A DNA stretch of 64,000 bases. Source: Algibacter sp. L3A6 (GTDB lineage: Bacteria > Bacteroidota > Bacteroidia > Flavobacteriales > Flavobacteriaceae). Position numbers and translations under genes: made by a program. The notes below the pieces were generated by a model. It saw only the letters and a list, made by a program, of their open reading frames with translations, ran no database searches and was not told the origin of the DNA. Location of the stretch: NCBI RefSeq assembly GCF_009796825.1, contig NZ_CP047030.1:1525501-1589500 (forward strand), written 5' to 3'. Shown piece by piece: positions 53,272-62,916 of the stretch (position 1 is the first letter of the stretch; each line of letters starts with the position of its first letter).

Positions 53272-54185
53272 GTATTTTTAGTAAATCTCAACCAATAAAT
53301 TTCATTATCGTATTTTTCATTACGTTATTGGCATTTGTTGTGGGTAGATTAGGTTTACCAACCGAACACTTCACAGCGCTTTTTATCTTAGAAGAACTGG
53401 GGCTGTTTTGTGTATGTTATGCTTCTATTTTACTTGTTAATTTTATAGTTAGTAAAAACAGTTTAAGCAGAAAAAGTAACTACGAAATCTTGTTATTTAG
53501 CTTGTTTTTATTCACATTAACACAAACTACAAGTAATATTAATATTCTGTTTTCTAACTTTTTTGTATTATTGGGTTTACGGCGTGTTATAAGCTTACGT
53601 TCTCAAATTGAGGTGAATAAAAAATTATTTGATGCCTCATTTTGGTTTGCTATAGCTGCTTTATTTTACTTTTGGGCCATCTTGTTTTTTCTATTAATTT
53701 TAGTATCTTTAGCGTTTTACAATGATATAAAAATAAACCATTGGGTAATTCCGTTTATAGGAGTTGCAACGGTTTTTATTATCGCTTCAGGTGTTTCTAT
53801 TGTACTTTACGATAGTTTTTTCGATACGTTTAAGAGCTTGCCAGAAATAAGTTTAAACCTTAATAGTTACAATTCTGCGGCATATATTGTTGCCATAACT
53901 ATTCTATTATCGTTTGGTATTTGGTCGTCTTTGTACTATATAAATAGTATTAAAGAAAAGAAAAAAGCATTTAGAGTTTCCTTTAAATCTATTTTAATTT
54001 CGGCAATAATAGGTAGTGCAATAGTGATATTAGCTCCAGTTAAAGACGGTAGTGAGTTTTTATTTGTTTTTGCTCCGTTGGCTATAATTATTACTAATTA
54101 CATTGAGATTATAGAAGATAAATGGTTTAGAGAAATATTCCTTGCCATTTTATTTATTTTACCTTTTGTACTGCTATTGCTGTAG
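53262..54185 (+). CDS. DUF6427 family membrane protein
   Basis: A 307-residue integral membrane protein with about eight hydrophobic helices. The sequence begins MITSIFSKSQPINFIIVF, the pattern of DUF6427. NILFSNFFVLLGLRRVISLRSQ in the middle carries its only strong positive cluster, split at 20 residues here as NILFSNFFVLLGLRRVIS. The function is unknown. It is divergent from the DUF6341 gene and overlaps the 3' end of upp by 12 bases. Confidence 0.8.
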   Translation: MITSIFSKSQPINFIIVFFITLLAFVVGRLGLPTEHFTALFILEELGLFCVCYASILLVNFIVSKNSLSRKSNYEILLFSLFLFTLTQTTSNINILFSNFFVLLGLRRVISLRSQIEVNKKLFDASFWFAIAALFYFWAILFFLLILVSLAFYNDIKINHWVIPFIGVATVFIIASGVSIVLYDSFFDTFKSLPEISLNLNSYNSAAYIVAITILLSFGIWSSLYYINSIKEKKKAFRVSFKSILISAIIGSAIVILAPVKDGSEFLFVFAPLAIIITNYIEIIEDKWFREIFLAILFILPFVLLLL

Positions 54186-54833
54186 TTTTGCACCAAAAGC
54201 TAAATCGCCCGCATCACCAAGTCCTGGTATTATATAGCCTTTATCATTCAGTTTTTCATCAATAGCAGCTATCCATAAATGGGTGTTTTTGTCAAAATGG
54301 TTTTCAACAAAATCGGCACCTTCTTGTGCGCCAATTATACAAGCTAAATGTACTTCTTTTGGTGTTCCAAATGGTTGTAAAGCTTCAAAAGTAGCAAGCA
54401 TAGATTGTCCTGTTGCCAACATAGGGTCTGCCAGAATTAGTGTTTTGTTTTCTAAGCTTGGGCACGCTAAATATTCTACTATAATTTCAAAACTTTCCGG
54501 CTCATGTTTATGGTGTCGGTAAGCAGAAATAAAGGCGTTTTCGGCAGTGTCAAAATAATTTAGCAAGCCGTTGTGTAAAGGTACGCCCGCTCTTAAAATA
54601 GAACAGAGCACAATGTTATTATCAATTTCATTAATAACACAATCTCCCAAAGGTGTTTGTATTGTAGCGGCTTTAAAATTGAAAGATTTGCTCATTTCAT
54701 AACCTAAAATTTCACCTATACGCTCAATATTTCTACGGAAACGCATACTGTCTTTTTGAATGTCAATGTTTCTCATTTCAGAAAGAAACGTGTTGAGTAC
54801 CGAGTTTTGTTCAGATAAATGATGAATATGCAT
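54174..54833 (-). CDS. upp: Uracil phosphoribosyltransferase
   Basis: The pyrimidine-salvage enzyme that makes UMP from uracil and PRPP. It has 219 residues. The PRPP loop is LADPMLATGQSM; CSILRAGVPLHNGLL and the uracil-binding C-terminal GYIIPGLGDAGDLAFG are typical. It is convergent with the DUF6427 gene and divergent from the DUF4254 gene. Confidence 0.96.
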   Translation of the reverse strand: MHIHHLSEQNSVLNTFLSEMRNIDIQKDSMRFRRNIERIGEILGYEMSKSFNFKAATIQTPLGDCVINEIDNNIVLCSILRAGVPLHNGLLNYFDTAENAFISAYRHHKHEPESFEIIVEYLACPSLENKTLILADPMLATGQSMLATFEALQPFGTPKEVHLACIIGAQEGADFVENHFDKNTHLWIAAIDEKLNDKGYIIPGLGDAGDLAFGAKLQQ

Positions 54834-54877
54834 GATGTTGTTCGAGTTTCTAACAGTAAAGTTAAGTAAATATCAAG

Positions 54878-54885
54878 TATATTTG
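54878..54885 (+). promoter_or_regulatory. -7 promoter element (TATATTTG) of the DUF4254 gene
   Basis: A perfect TAnnTTTG match, 20 bases before the ATG at 54906. Confidence 0.55.
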
Positions 54886-54905
54886 TACTTTAAAATTTAT
54901 ACAAT

Positions 54906-55511
54906 ATGTTTACAACTAAAGCTAATAAAATTTTTCAAGAGGTTATTGCAAAATACCACATTATTAATACAGTCGATCAGCCTTTTACTAACGCTTACGC
55001 GGAAAGTGATTTGCTAGAGCATTTACTATATAGAAAATGTTGGATTGATACAGTGCAATGGCATTATGAAGATATTATTCGTGACCCACAAATAGATCCT
55101 GTTGCAGCGTTAACTTTAAAACGTAAAATCGATGCATCAAACCAAGATAGAACGGATATGGTGGAATATATCGACAGTTATTTTCTTGAGAAATACAAGG
55201 GTGTTGTGGTTAAAGAGGGTGCAACTATCAATACAGAAAGTCCAGCTTGGGGTGTAGATCGTTTATCGATTTTGGCATTAAAAGTATACCATATGAATGA
55301 GGAGGCAACACGTACAGATGCTACCGATAGTCACAGAGCAGCTTGCCAGACGAAACTAGATATTTTGTTAGAGCAACGTGTAGATTTGTCTACAGCAATT
55401 GATACGCTTTTAGCCGATATTGAAAAAGGTGATAAATACATGAAGGTGTACAAACAAATGAAAATGTACAATGACGACGAATTAAACCCAGTTTTAAGAG
55501 GGCAAAAATAA
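54906..55511 (+). CDS. DUF4254 family protein
   Basis: A soluble helical protein of 201 residues. LLYRKCWIDTVQWHYEDIIRDP and IDASNQDRTDMVEYID are characteristic of DUF4254; both are conserved charged helices. The family is common in Bacteroidota and of unknown function. In other genomes it is often next to glycosyltransferase family 9 genes, as here. A terminator 14 bases after the stop separates the two. Confidence 0.85.
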   Translation: MFTTKANKIFQEVIAKYHIINTVDQPFTNAYAESDLLEHLLYRKCWIDTVQWHYEDIIRDPQIDPVAALTLKRKIDASNQDRTDMVEYIDSYFLEKYKGVVVKEGATINTESPAWGVDRLSILALKVYHMNEEATRTDATDSHRAACQTKLDILLEQRVDLSTAIDTLLADIEKGDKYMKVYKQMKMYNDDELNPVLRGQK

Positions 55512-55524
55512 TTAGTGAAATTAT

Positions 55525-55566
55525 AAAAACGGACGGTGCTTTATTTTGGCTCAGTCCGTTTTTTTT
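55525..55566 (+). terminator. Terminator after the DUF4254 gene
   Basis: AAAAACGGAC and GTCCGTTTTT form a 10-bp stem over a 19-base loop with a following T-run. It ends about 15 bases before the GT9 gene. Confidence 0.75.
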
Positions 55567-55580
55567 AGTGCTTAAATTAA

Positions 55581-56600
55581 ATGGTTAAACCAAAACAACA
55601 CATATTAGTTATTCGCTTGTCTGCTATGGGAGACGTGGCAATGACGGTGCCTGTTTTACGTGCTTTAATTAAAAAATATCCGGACGTAAAAATCACGGTT
55701 TTAACACGAGAGTTTTTTGCACCATTTTTTCGAGATTTACCTAATGTTACCGTTTTTCCGGCTGAGGTAAAAAAGAGACATAAAGGTGTTTTGGGGCTTT
55801 GGAAACTTGCAAATGAATTAAAGGTTTTTAAAATTGAGGTTATTGCCGATTTGCACAATGTTTTACGAAGTCAAATTCTAAAATTATTTTTCTTTGGAAA
55901 ACACACCGTACAAATTGATAAAGGCAGAGCAGAGAAGAAGGCTTTGGTTTCTGGTGTAAATTTTCATCAACTAAAAACCACGCATCAACGTTACGCTGAT
56001 GTTTTTAATAAACTAGGATATAATTTAGATCTGTCTAATCCAACCTTTCCTGAACGCGCTGTTTTAAGCACAAAATTGCAAGCGTTTTTGGGGCATAATT
56101 TTAAAAAAATAATAGGTATTGCGCCTTTTGCTGCTCATGCAGGTAAAATGTATCCTCTAAACTTAATGAAACAAGTTATTGAGGCACTTTCTAAAGACTA
56201 CCAAATTGTTTTATTTGGTGGAGGTAAACAAGAAGTTGAAGTACTTACTGCTATTGAGAACAGCTTTGACAATGTTGTAAACGCTGCAGGAAAACTTAAT
56301 TTAAATGAAGAATTAGACCTTATTTCTAATTTAGATGGTATGCTGGCCATGGATTCTGGAAACTCGCATATGGCAGCCATGATGGGCGTAAAAACAATAA
56401 CTATTTGGGGCGTAACACATCCGTTTGCTGGTTTTGCACCATTTAATCAACCTAGCGAGTATGCTTTAGTCGCTAATAAAGATGAATTTCCCGAAATACC
56501 AACTTCTATTTTTGGTAATAAATATCCAGAAAACTACAAAGAAGCTGCGGGGAGTATTAGTCCCGAAGCGATAATTGCAAAAGTGAAGAGCGTGATTTAA
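55581..56600 (+). CDS. Glycosyltransferase family 9 (heptosyltransferase-like)
   Basis: A 339-residue GT-B transferase. ILVIRLSAMGDVAMTVPVLRAL is the N-terminal motif, shown here only in part as RLSAMGDVAMTVPVLRAL. The donor-site motifs are GIAPFAAHAGKMYPL and MDSGNSHMAAMMGVKTITIWG. GT9 enzymes transfer heptose or related sugars to the lipopolysaccharide core. The acceptor is unknown. It may share a transcript with the DUF4254 gene through read-through of the terminator before it. Confidence 0.87.
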   Translation: MVKPKQHILVIRLSAMGDVAMTVPVLRALIKKYPDVKITVLTREFFAPFFRDLPNVTVFPAEVKKRHKGVLGLWKLANELKVFKIEVIADLHNVLRSQILKLFFFGKHTVQIDKGRAEKKALVSGVNFHQLKTTHQRYADVFNKLGYNLDLSNPTFPERAVLSTKLQAFLGHNFKKIIGIAPFAAHAGKMYPLNLMKQVIEALSKDYQIVLFGGGKQEVEVLTAIENSFDNVVNAAGKLNLNEELDLISNLDGMLAMDSGNSHMAAMMGVKTITIWGVTHPFAGFAPFNQPSEYALVANKDEFPEIPTSIFGNKYPENYKEAAGSISPEAIIAKVKSVI

Positions 56601-56612
56601 ACCGTTTTTTTA

Positions 56613-57101
56613 TTAACTATTTATTATAATGCCGTTTTTCATTTCGGTTTCTGTTGGTTTTTCAAACCAAGTTTCCATGAAGTCAAAATCTACCTGACTT
56701 ACTTCAAACTGAAAAGTGTCTCCTTTTTCACTATTTCTTTTTAGAACTCTTTGATATCGTATTTCTTTAGAGATATCTAAAAAATGTGTCATGAATTCAT
56801 ATCCGTTTTCAATTGAAAACCTCCTAAATTTTTCGCGGTGTTCAAATTTTGCAAGCCCTAGGTCTAAAATGGAGTCGATTCCTGCTTGTTCTAATTGATG
56901 TATTAAATCTAAAATTATAGTTTCAGAACGCTTAATACGTTCCAAAAACCAATCTAATCCATCGGTTGCTTTTTTATCAGGAAAAAATAAGGTGTTGTTC
57001 CACTTATCAATAGAAAAAACAATAGCGTTTGTCTTTGCTTTTAAATTTTGTGCATAGGTTGTTTTACCTGATCCGGTATTTCCAACAATAAGGTGAACCA
57101 T
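56613..57101 (-). CDS. P-loop ATP-binding protein (AAA_33/zeta-toxin-like kinase)
   Basis: A 162-residue protein with Walker A GNTGSGKTTYAQNL at residues 7-20 and a kinase-like layout: FSIDKW, then SILDLGLAKFEHRE and a lid-like RYQRVLKRNSEKG. It resembles the small AAA_33 kinases that phosphorylate metabolites or RNA; the substrate is unknown. It is the second gene of a two-gene unit with the reductase at 57117, after a 15-base gap. No antitoxin-like gene is adjacent. Confidence 0.8.
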   Translation of the reverse strand: MVHLIVGNTGSGKTTYAQNLKAKTNAIVFSIDKWNNTLFFPDKKATDGLDWFLERIKRSETIILDLIHQLEQAGIDSILDLGLAKFEHREKFRRFSIENGYEFMTHFLDISKEIRYQRVLKRNSEKGDTFQFEVSQVDFDFMETWFEKPTETEMKNGIIINS

Positions 57102-57116
57102 TAAAATGTTTGGTTT

Positions 57117-58175
57117 TTAAACGTCATCAAAATCTACCGTAATAGAGTCTGTTGTAGGGTGGGCTTGGCACGTTAAAATTAAACCTTCGGCAACTTCACT
57201 TTCAGTTAAAATATTGTTTTGTCTCATAGTAGCTTCGCCTTCTGTAATACGTGCTAAACAACTGCTGCAAATTCCACCTTGGCAAGAGTAAGGCGCATCT
57301 AGATCTTCATCTAAAGCTGCTTCAAGTATAGTTTGTTTTTGCGACATTTCAAAAGTTGTACTTTCGTCGTCAACAGTAACCGTAATTTTTGTTTTTCCGT
57401 TAGAAACTACAGCGCCTGCTTCAATTTCGGCAGGTTTCGAAGCTTTAAAAAGTTCGAAATGAATGCGATTTTCATCAATATCATGTTCAGTTAAAACATC
57501 TTTCACCATATGGATCATAGCTTCTGGTCCACAAAGGTAAAAAGCGTCAACTTCAACGTGTTTATGCTTGTTTTTAATAACGTAGTTTACAGTGCTTTTT
57601 TCTATTCTTCCAAAAATAGCATCCTCTTCATCTTGTTGGCTAAATACAAATTGAACTGAAAAACGATCTTTGTAAGCATGTTGAAGTTCTAATATTTCAT
57701 CAAAAAACATCGTGTCTGCATTAGTTTTATTACCGTAAACTAAAATCACTTTACTTAAAGTTTCTTCTTCTAAAGCACATTTTATAATACTTAAAATAGG
57801 AGTGATACCACTACCAGCAGCAAAAACGGCTATGTTTTTAGTTTTACTATCGTTAGGCGTAAACGTAAAACGACCTTTTGGAGGTGCAACCTCTAGAGTG
57901 TCACCAACTTTTAAAGTGTTATTAGCATAAGCCGAAAAAGTACCATCTTTCACTTCTTTTACAGCAACTTTAAGTTCTCCGCTTTTAGGTGAAACACATA
58001 ACGAATAATCGCGACGTATTTCATTACCGTTAATTTCGGTTTTTAAAGTAATGTACTGTCCTGCAGAAAATGAAAAAGTTTCTTTTAAATTTTCCGGTAA
58101 GTTGAAAGCAATGCTAATAGATTTTTCTGTTTCTCTATTTATGCTTTTAACTGAAAGTTTATGAAATGATGACAT
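57117..58175 (-). CDS. FNR-type ferredoxin reductase with C-terminal 2Fe-2S domain (PaaE-like)
   Basis: A 352-residue redox protein. The FAD motif is RRDYSLC (about 54-60). NAD(P)-binding motifs are AAGSGITPILSI and YLCGPEAMI. The ferredoxin domain has Cys298, Cys303, Cys306 and Cys336 in the plant-type order C-x4-C-x2-C-x29-C. This is the form of PaaE, the reductase of phenylacetyl-CoA epoxidase, but paaABCD are absent here. It may serve another oxygenase or desaturase. Confidence 0.87.
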   Translation of the reverse strand: MSSFHKLSVKSINRETEKSISIAFNLPENLKETFSFSAGQYITLKTEINGNEIRRDYSLCVSPKSGELKVAVKEVKDGTFSAYANNTLKVGDTLEVAPPKGRFTFTPNDSKTKNIAVFAAGSGITPILSIIKCALEEETLSKVILVYGNKTNADTMFFDEILELQHAYKDRFSVQFVFSQQDEEDAIFGRIEKSTVNYVIKNKHKHVEVDAFYLCGPEAMIHMVKDVLTEHDIDENRIHFELFKASKPAEIEAGAVVSNGKTKITVTVDDESTTFEMSQKQTILEAALDEDLDAPYSCQGGICSSCLARITEGEATMRQNNILTESEVAEGLILTCQAHPTTDSITVDFDDV

Positions 58176-58312
58176 GGATATTAATTTTTAACAAAAATAG
58201 TGAAGCTTTAAGTTTTTGCCGAAAAATTTTGCACATTCTTTGTAACAAATTACCTAAATTTATTACTAACAATCATAATTCAATATATACAAACTATTAA
58301 ACTTCAATTAAA

Positions 58313-58714
58313 ATGAAAAAACTACTATGCATTGGCTTATTTATGCTAACACTTGCAACGCAAGCTCAAGAACAAAGCGATTTTAAAAAAGAAACTATCG
58401 AGTTTATTAAAATTACAGGTGCAGGTTCTGCTTTCGAAACGGCCATTGCACAACTAGGCATGATGGTTCCAGATGAAAAAAAAGACGCTTACACTAAAGA
58501 AGCAAATGGTACTTTAGATGGTTTGTATGATAAAATGGCAGATTTGTACATGGGTGAATTTACTCAACCAGAAATAAAAGAATTAGTTAAGTTTTATAAT
58601 ACAGATTTAGGAAAAAAACTAGCATCTAAACAATTAAACCTAGCACAACGCGGTATGGCTATGGGGCAATCTTGGGGAATAGAGGTGCAAGGTATAGCGG
58701 CAAAATATAATTAA
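58313..58714 (+). CDS. DUF2059 family secreted protein
   Basis: A 133-residue exported protein with a signal peptide ending near TQAQ (residue 19). The rest is helical, with YMGEFTQPEIKELVKFYNT and LGKKLASKQ, the DUF2059 pattern. The function is unknown. It lies 8 bases before the DUF5687 gene and may be its operon partner. Confidence 0.82.
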   Translation: MKKLLCIGLFMLTLATQAQEQSDFKKETIEFIKITGAGSAFETAIAQLGMMVPDEKKDAYTKEANGTLDGLYDKMADLYMGEFTQPEIKELVKFYNTDLGKKLASKQLNLAQRGMAMGQSWGIEVQGIAAKYN

Positions 58715-58722
58715 TTGCTAGT

Positions 58723-60201
58723 ATGATTAAACTATTTTTAAGTTTAGAGTGGAAAGCATTTTTTAGATCTGCCGATTTTGGTAAAGGGCTTGCTTTAAAA
58801 GTTTTAATGGGCTTTTTTGCACTGTATTTAGTGGGCATGTTTTTGTTAATAGGCATTGCTGTTTACCCTCTTTTGAATGATAAATTTCCAGATCAGAATC
58901 CATTTTTAACCGTAAATAGTTTTTTATTTTACTGGGTTTTAGGCGATTTGGTGTTTCGGTTTTTTATGCAGAAACTACCAGTAATGAGCGTTAAGCCATT
59001 ACTTACCTTACCTGTTAAACGAAGTCAAATTGTAAATTATGTATTGCGAAAATCGGTGTTTTCATTTTTTAATGCATTACCGCTTTTCGCAATTATTCCT
59101 TTCGGAATTACTTTAATATTAAACGACTATCCAACAACGGCTGTTTTGTTTTGGATGCTTGCATTGGTTATTACAACCTTAATAATTAATTTTTTAAACT
59201 TCATTATTGAAAGCTTTTCTGCAGAATATGAGCTTTCGTTTTTTCCAATAATAGCTTTGGTTGGTGCTTTATCGGCCTTAAACTATTTTCAAATTATTTC
59301 TTTAAGCACTTTAGTTTCTAGTGGGTTTCAAGCTATTTATAACGCGCCTGGTTTTATTGTAATACTCATTGCGGTTTTAGTAGGGCTTTATCTTTTCAAT
59401 TTTAAATTACTGAAACAAAAACTGTTTTTGGATAGTGGTTTAAAAACTAAAATTAAGGAAGTACAGACCTCAAATTTAGACTGGACAAGAAGCTTTGGAG
59501 AAGTGGCGCCTTTTATGCAATTAGATTTAAAATTGTTATGGCGAAATAAACGTACCAGATCTTCATTATGGATGCTGGCCATGGGGTTATTATACGGTTT
59601 GATGTTTTATCCAGATCAGAAATATATGGAAATGCCTTGGATGTATGCCTTTGTTGGTATTTTTGTAACAGGTATCTTTTTAATTAATTTCGGACAATTT
59701 ATTCCGGCCTGGGATAGTGGATATTACAAACTCTTAATGAGTCAAAATATTAAATACGAAAATTATTTAAAGTCCAAATTCACCTTAATGACGTTAAGCG
59801 TTATTATTCTCTTTGTGCTAAGTATTCCGTATGTGTATTTTGGATGGAGAATTTTATTAGCACAATTTGTAGCGGCCATTTATAACATTGGTGTAAATAC
59901 CCATGTTATTTTAATTGGAGGCTCGTACAATAGAAAAAGAATTAACCTCGATCAAAAAGCGACTTTTAATTTTCAAGGGACTGGAGCTGTGCAATGGTTA
60001 ATTGGTATACCGCTTATGTTTGTGCCTTTGGCTATATTCGGTATCACGTATGCTATTAGTAGTTTTGAAATAGCATGTTTGGTGTTGGGCTTATTAGGTG
60101 TGATTGGTATTTTGCTTCATCAAAAAATAATGACATTTATTACCAATAAATACGTAAGCTCTAAGTATAAAATGATTGATGCTTTCGATCAGGATAATTA
60201 A
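58723..60201 (+). CDS. DUF5687 family ABC-2-like permease
   Basis: A 492-residue membrane protein with about twelve hydrophobic helices in two halves. The N-terminus (FLSLEWKAFFRSADFGKGLALK) is the conserved start, shown here in part as EWKAFFRSADFGKG. It precedes the ABC ATPase by 9 bases, so the two form an ABC-2-type exporter. The substrate is not indicated. Confidence 0.82.
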   Translation: MIKLFLSLEWKAFFRSADFGKGLALKVLMGFFALYLVGMFLLIGIAVYPLLNDKFPDQNPFLTVNSFLFYWVLGDLVFRFFMQKLPVMSVKPLLTLPVKRSQIVNYVLRKSVFSFFNALPLFAIIPFGITLILNDYPTTAVLFWMLALVITTLIINFLNFIIESFSAEYELSFFPIIALVGALSALNYFQIISLSTLVSSGFQAIYNAPGFIVILIAVLVGLYLFNFKLLKQKLFLDSGLKTKIKEVQTSNLDWTRSFGEVAPFMQLDLKLLWRNKRTRSSLWMLAMGLLYGLMFYPDQKYMEMPWMYAFVGIFVTGIFLINFGQFIPAWDSGYYKLLMSQNIKYENYLKSKFTLMTLSVIILFVLSIPYVYFGWRILLAQFVAAIYNIGVNTHVILIGGSYNRKRINLDQKATFNFQGTGAVQWLIGIPLMFVPLAIFGITYAISSFEIACLVLGLLGVIGILLHQKIMTFITNKYVSSKYKMIDAFDQDN

Positions 60202-60210
60202 AAATATATT

Positions 60211-60918
60211 ATGATAACAACATCAAATTTATCGAAAACATACAACGGAAATCAGGTTTTAAACATTGAATCTTTAGATATCCCAAAAGGGCAGAGTTTT
60301 GGCTTGGTTGGTAATAATGGCGCTGGTAAAACCACGTATTTTAGCTTGCTTTTAGATTTAATTCAACCAACTACAGGTTTTATTAAAAGTAACGATGTGC
60401 AGGTGGATAAAAGTGAAGATTGGAAACCGTTTACATCTGCTTTTATAGATGAAACCTTTTTAATTGGGTATTTAACACCCGAAGAGTATTTCTATTTTAT
60501 AGGAGAACTTCGGAATCAAAATAAGGCCGATGTGGATGCTTTGGTAGCCCAATTTTCAGATTTTTTTCACGATGAAGTTTTAGGTAAGAAGAAGTTTTTA
60601 CGCGATTTAAGTAAAGGGAATCAAAAGAAAGCCGGTATTGTAGCCGCATTAATTGGTAACCCTGAGGTTATTATTTTAGATGAACCTTTTGCAAACCTAG
60701 ACCCAACCACACAAATAAGGCTAAAAGGCATTATTAAAAACCTTGCCGAAAAACAGGGCGTTACCGTTTTAGTCTCTAGTCACGACTTATCGCACGTAAC
60801 CGATGTTTGCGAGCGTATTGTTGTTTTAGAAAGAGGAACGATAGTGAAAGATTTACAAACCAGTGAAGCCACCTTAAAAGAGTTAGAACTACATTTTTCG
60901 GGCGGGGCAGAGGTGTAG
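60211..60918 (+). CDS. ABC transporter ATP-binding protein
   Basis: A 235-residue ATPase. Walker A is GNNGAGKTT, the signature is LSKGNQKK, Walker B is VIILDEPFANLDP and the switch His is in VSSHDL. The signature deviates from LSGGQ in the GldA/NatA way common in ABC-2 drug or gliding exporters. It works with the DUF5687 permease. It is convergent with the EnvC-like gene, with one base between. Confidence 0.95.
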   Translation: MITTSNLSKTYNGNQVLNIESLDIPKGQSFGLVGNNGAGKTTYFSLLLDLIQPTTGFIKSNDVQVDKSEDWKPFTSAFIDETFLIGYLTPEEYFYFIGELRNQNKADVDALVAQFSDFFHDEVLGKKKFLRDLSKGNQKKAGIVAALIGNPEVIILDEPFANLDPTTQIRLKGIIKNLAEKQGVTVLVSSHDLSHVTDVCERIVVLERGTIVKDLQTSEATLKELELHFSGGAEV

Positions 60919-60919
60919 T

Positions 60920-62149
60920 TTACATTTTATAAATCCAACTGGATGGGTTTTGTGTGTCCGTATCTTTGGAAATTACAAAACTCAAAATAGTTTCTCCTGT
61001 TGAAGGGTTGGTAAATACCTCGCCAATATCTTGCTTGGTAGTTACTTTATCTCCTGCTTTTACGTAAATTATAGATAAATTTTTATAGTACGTAATATAA
61101 TTTCCGTGCTGTATAATTACAAACGGATTTACATTTTTGTTGGCCACTACACCAATAACTTCGCCATTAAAAACAGCTCTAGCTTTAGCGCCTTTTTCGG
61201 TTGCAATACGTACACCGTTACTGTTTATGGTTAACGATTTTATTACAGGGTGTGGTTGCTTACCGTAGCCCATTTGTACAACACCCTTACTAACTGGCCA
61301 AACCAATTTACCACGGTTGGCTTCAAAATTTTTGGCTAAGGCTAAACCTTCTGGTGTTAATGCAAATGTTTTTGAACTCGAAGATTTTCCAGCCTTTTTA
61401 TTAGATTTAGCAATAGCGGCTCTAATAATTTTATTTATTTCGGCATCAATGCGTCGGGCTTCTTTTTCTTTATCTTTAATTTGATTGGCGTAGCGCGAAA
61501 TATTACCCTGAATTTCTTTCATTAAAGCCTGTTGCTGTTTACGCTCACTTTCTAAAGATTTTTGAGTAACCTTATTTTCAGCAATTAAATTATTTTTTTC
61601 CTCCTTTTGCTTTAATAAGTTGGTATTTATGTCTTGTAGCTCCTTTGTTTTTACCTTTATAGTCTCACCTTGTTTTTTTTGATGGTCGGCATATTGCTGC
61701 ATATACTGCACACGTTTGTAGGCTTGCTTAAAATTATTAGACGATAGTAAAAACATAATCCTACTTTGCTGGTTTTTGCTTTTATACGACTTAACAATCA
61801 TAGCAGCGTATTCTGCCTTCAATTGCTTGAGTTCGTCTCTTAAACTCGTTATTTTGCTCTGATTCGTGTTTATTTCACGTGTTAATAAGTTGGCTTGGCG
61901 GTTGGTTACTTTTATTAAATTATCCAACACACTTATTTTGTGATTAAAATCTTCAATTAAAGAAAGTTTCGATTTCGCTATCGTTTTATTTTCTGTACGT
62001 AATTCATTTATTTTCTGAATTTCGCGACGCAACTCTTGGCGACGTGTCTCTAGCTCTTTCTGTTTATTGTTTTGAGAAAAAGCAAGAGAGCCACAAAGTA
62101 AAAAGCCTAGTAGAAATATTATTTTATATGAAGATTTTCTTAAAATCAT
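60920..62149 (-). CDS. EnvC-like murein hydrolase activator
   Basis: A 409-residue periplasmic protein: signal peptide (about 1-25, ending in SLAFSQ), long coiled coil (about 26-245) and C-terminal LytM fold (about 285-409). The zinc-binding residues are lost: the HxxxD position reads NSNGVR and the HxH position reads ILSFVI. It is therefore expected to be an amidase activator of EnvC/NlpD type rather than an endopeptidase. Its start overlaps the stop of the DUF4292 gene by 4 bases (ATGA). Confidence 0.9.
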   Translation of the reverse strand: MILRKSSYKIIFLLGFLLCGSLAFSQNNKQKELETRRQELRREIQKINELRTENKTIAKSKLSLIEDFNHKISVLDNLIKVTNRQANLLTREINTNQSKITSLRDELKQLKAEYAAMIVKSYKSKNQQSRIMFLLSSNNFKQAYKRVQYMQQYADHQKKQGETIKVKTKELQDINTNLLKQKEEKNNLIAENKVTQKSLESERKQQQALMKEIQGNISRYANQIKDKEKEARRIDAEINKIIRAAIAKSNKKAGKSSSSKTFALTPEGLALAKNFEANRGKLVWPVSKGVVQMGYGKQPHPVIKSLTINSNGVRIATEKGAKARAVFNGEVIGVVANKNVNPFVIIQHGNYITYYKNLSIIYVKAGDKVTTKQDIGEVFTNPSTGETILSFVISKDTDTQNPSSWIYKM

Positions 62150-62916
62150 TCCAATTCAATTTTTTTGAAACCTGAAGGTATCTTAAAAGGAAAACGTAAG
62201 TCTTCATTTAATGTTACACTTTTAAATTCTAAATTTATAATGGTTTCTTCGTTGCCTTCTACAGCAATAACTTTTATGTTTTCTGGCAGTATTTGTTTCT
62301 CTACTTCCTGATGCGATAAATAATCAATTTGTAGATGTCTCAATTCTTTAGGCTGGCTTATTTGTTGCGATTTCACTTTAAAAAGAGAAGGATCTATTAA
62401 AAAGAAAATCTCAAACAAAAGCTGTTGTTTCTTAGGTTGCAGAATATAAGTATTATCGTTAACCGAAGCCGTGTAACTTCCATTTTTTAAATCGAAAATA
62501 GCATCACCTAAAAGTAAGTTTTGCACCTTTTTAAAATCTAATTCCGTACCCAATAATTTACTTAAATATGAAAAATCACCCTCGAAATAAGTGTTGTCTA
62601 GTTTATTATAAAACCCAACTTTTTCTGGAGTTATCATCGCTCTAATAACAGAAAACGGTGCATTCATCCATAGTACTTCATCTTTTTTAGCTCTAAAGCT
62701 AACGCTGTTGGTTTGCGATTTTCCGTTTTTATTAAAGTTAATTCTAAGTTTAGCTTGTAATGTTTTAAAATCCGGACTCTGCTTGCTGTTTTCTTTTATA
62801 ACCGCTTTGGTAGATAGGCTTAAATTATCAGCGCCACCAGTAACCGTTCGTGCCGATTTACAGCTAAAACTTAAAAGCAGCATAATGCTTAGAACGTAAT
62901 ATATAGGTTTGTTCAT
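62146..62916 (-). CDS. DUF4292 family lipoprotein
   Basis: A 256-residue lipoprotein with lipobox SFSC (Cys19). FKTLQAKLRINFNKNGKSQ, VLWMNAPFSVIRAMITPEKVGFYN and ILPENIKVIAVEG show repeated beta-strands that recall the LolA/LolB half-barrel fold; the resemblance is by eye. It sits between a TPR protein and the EnvC-like protein, with overlaps of 1 and 4 bases, so all three are one operon. Confidence 0.82.
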   Translation of the reverse strand: MNKPIYYVLSIMLLLSFSCKSARTVTGGADNLSLSTKAVIKENSKQSPDFKTLQAKLRINFNKNGKSQTNSVSFRAKKDEVLWMNAPFSVIRAMITPEKVGFYNKLDNTYFEGDFSYLSKLLGTELDFKKVQNLLLGDAIFDLKNGSYTASVNDNTYILQPKKQQLLFEIFFLIDPSLFKVKSQQISQPKELRHLQIDYLSHQEVEKQILPENIKVIAVEGNEETIINLEFKSVTLNEDLRFPFKIPSGFKKIELE

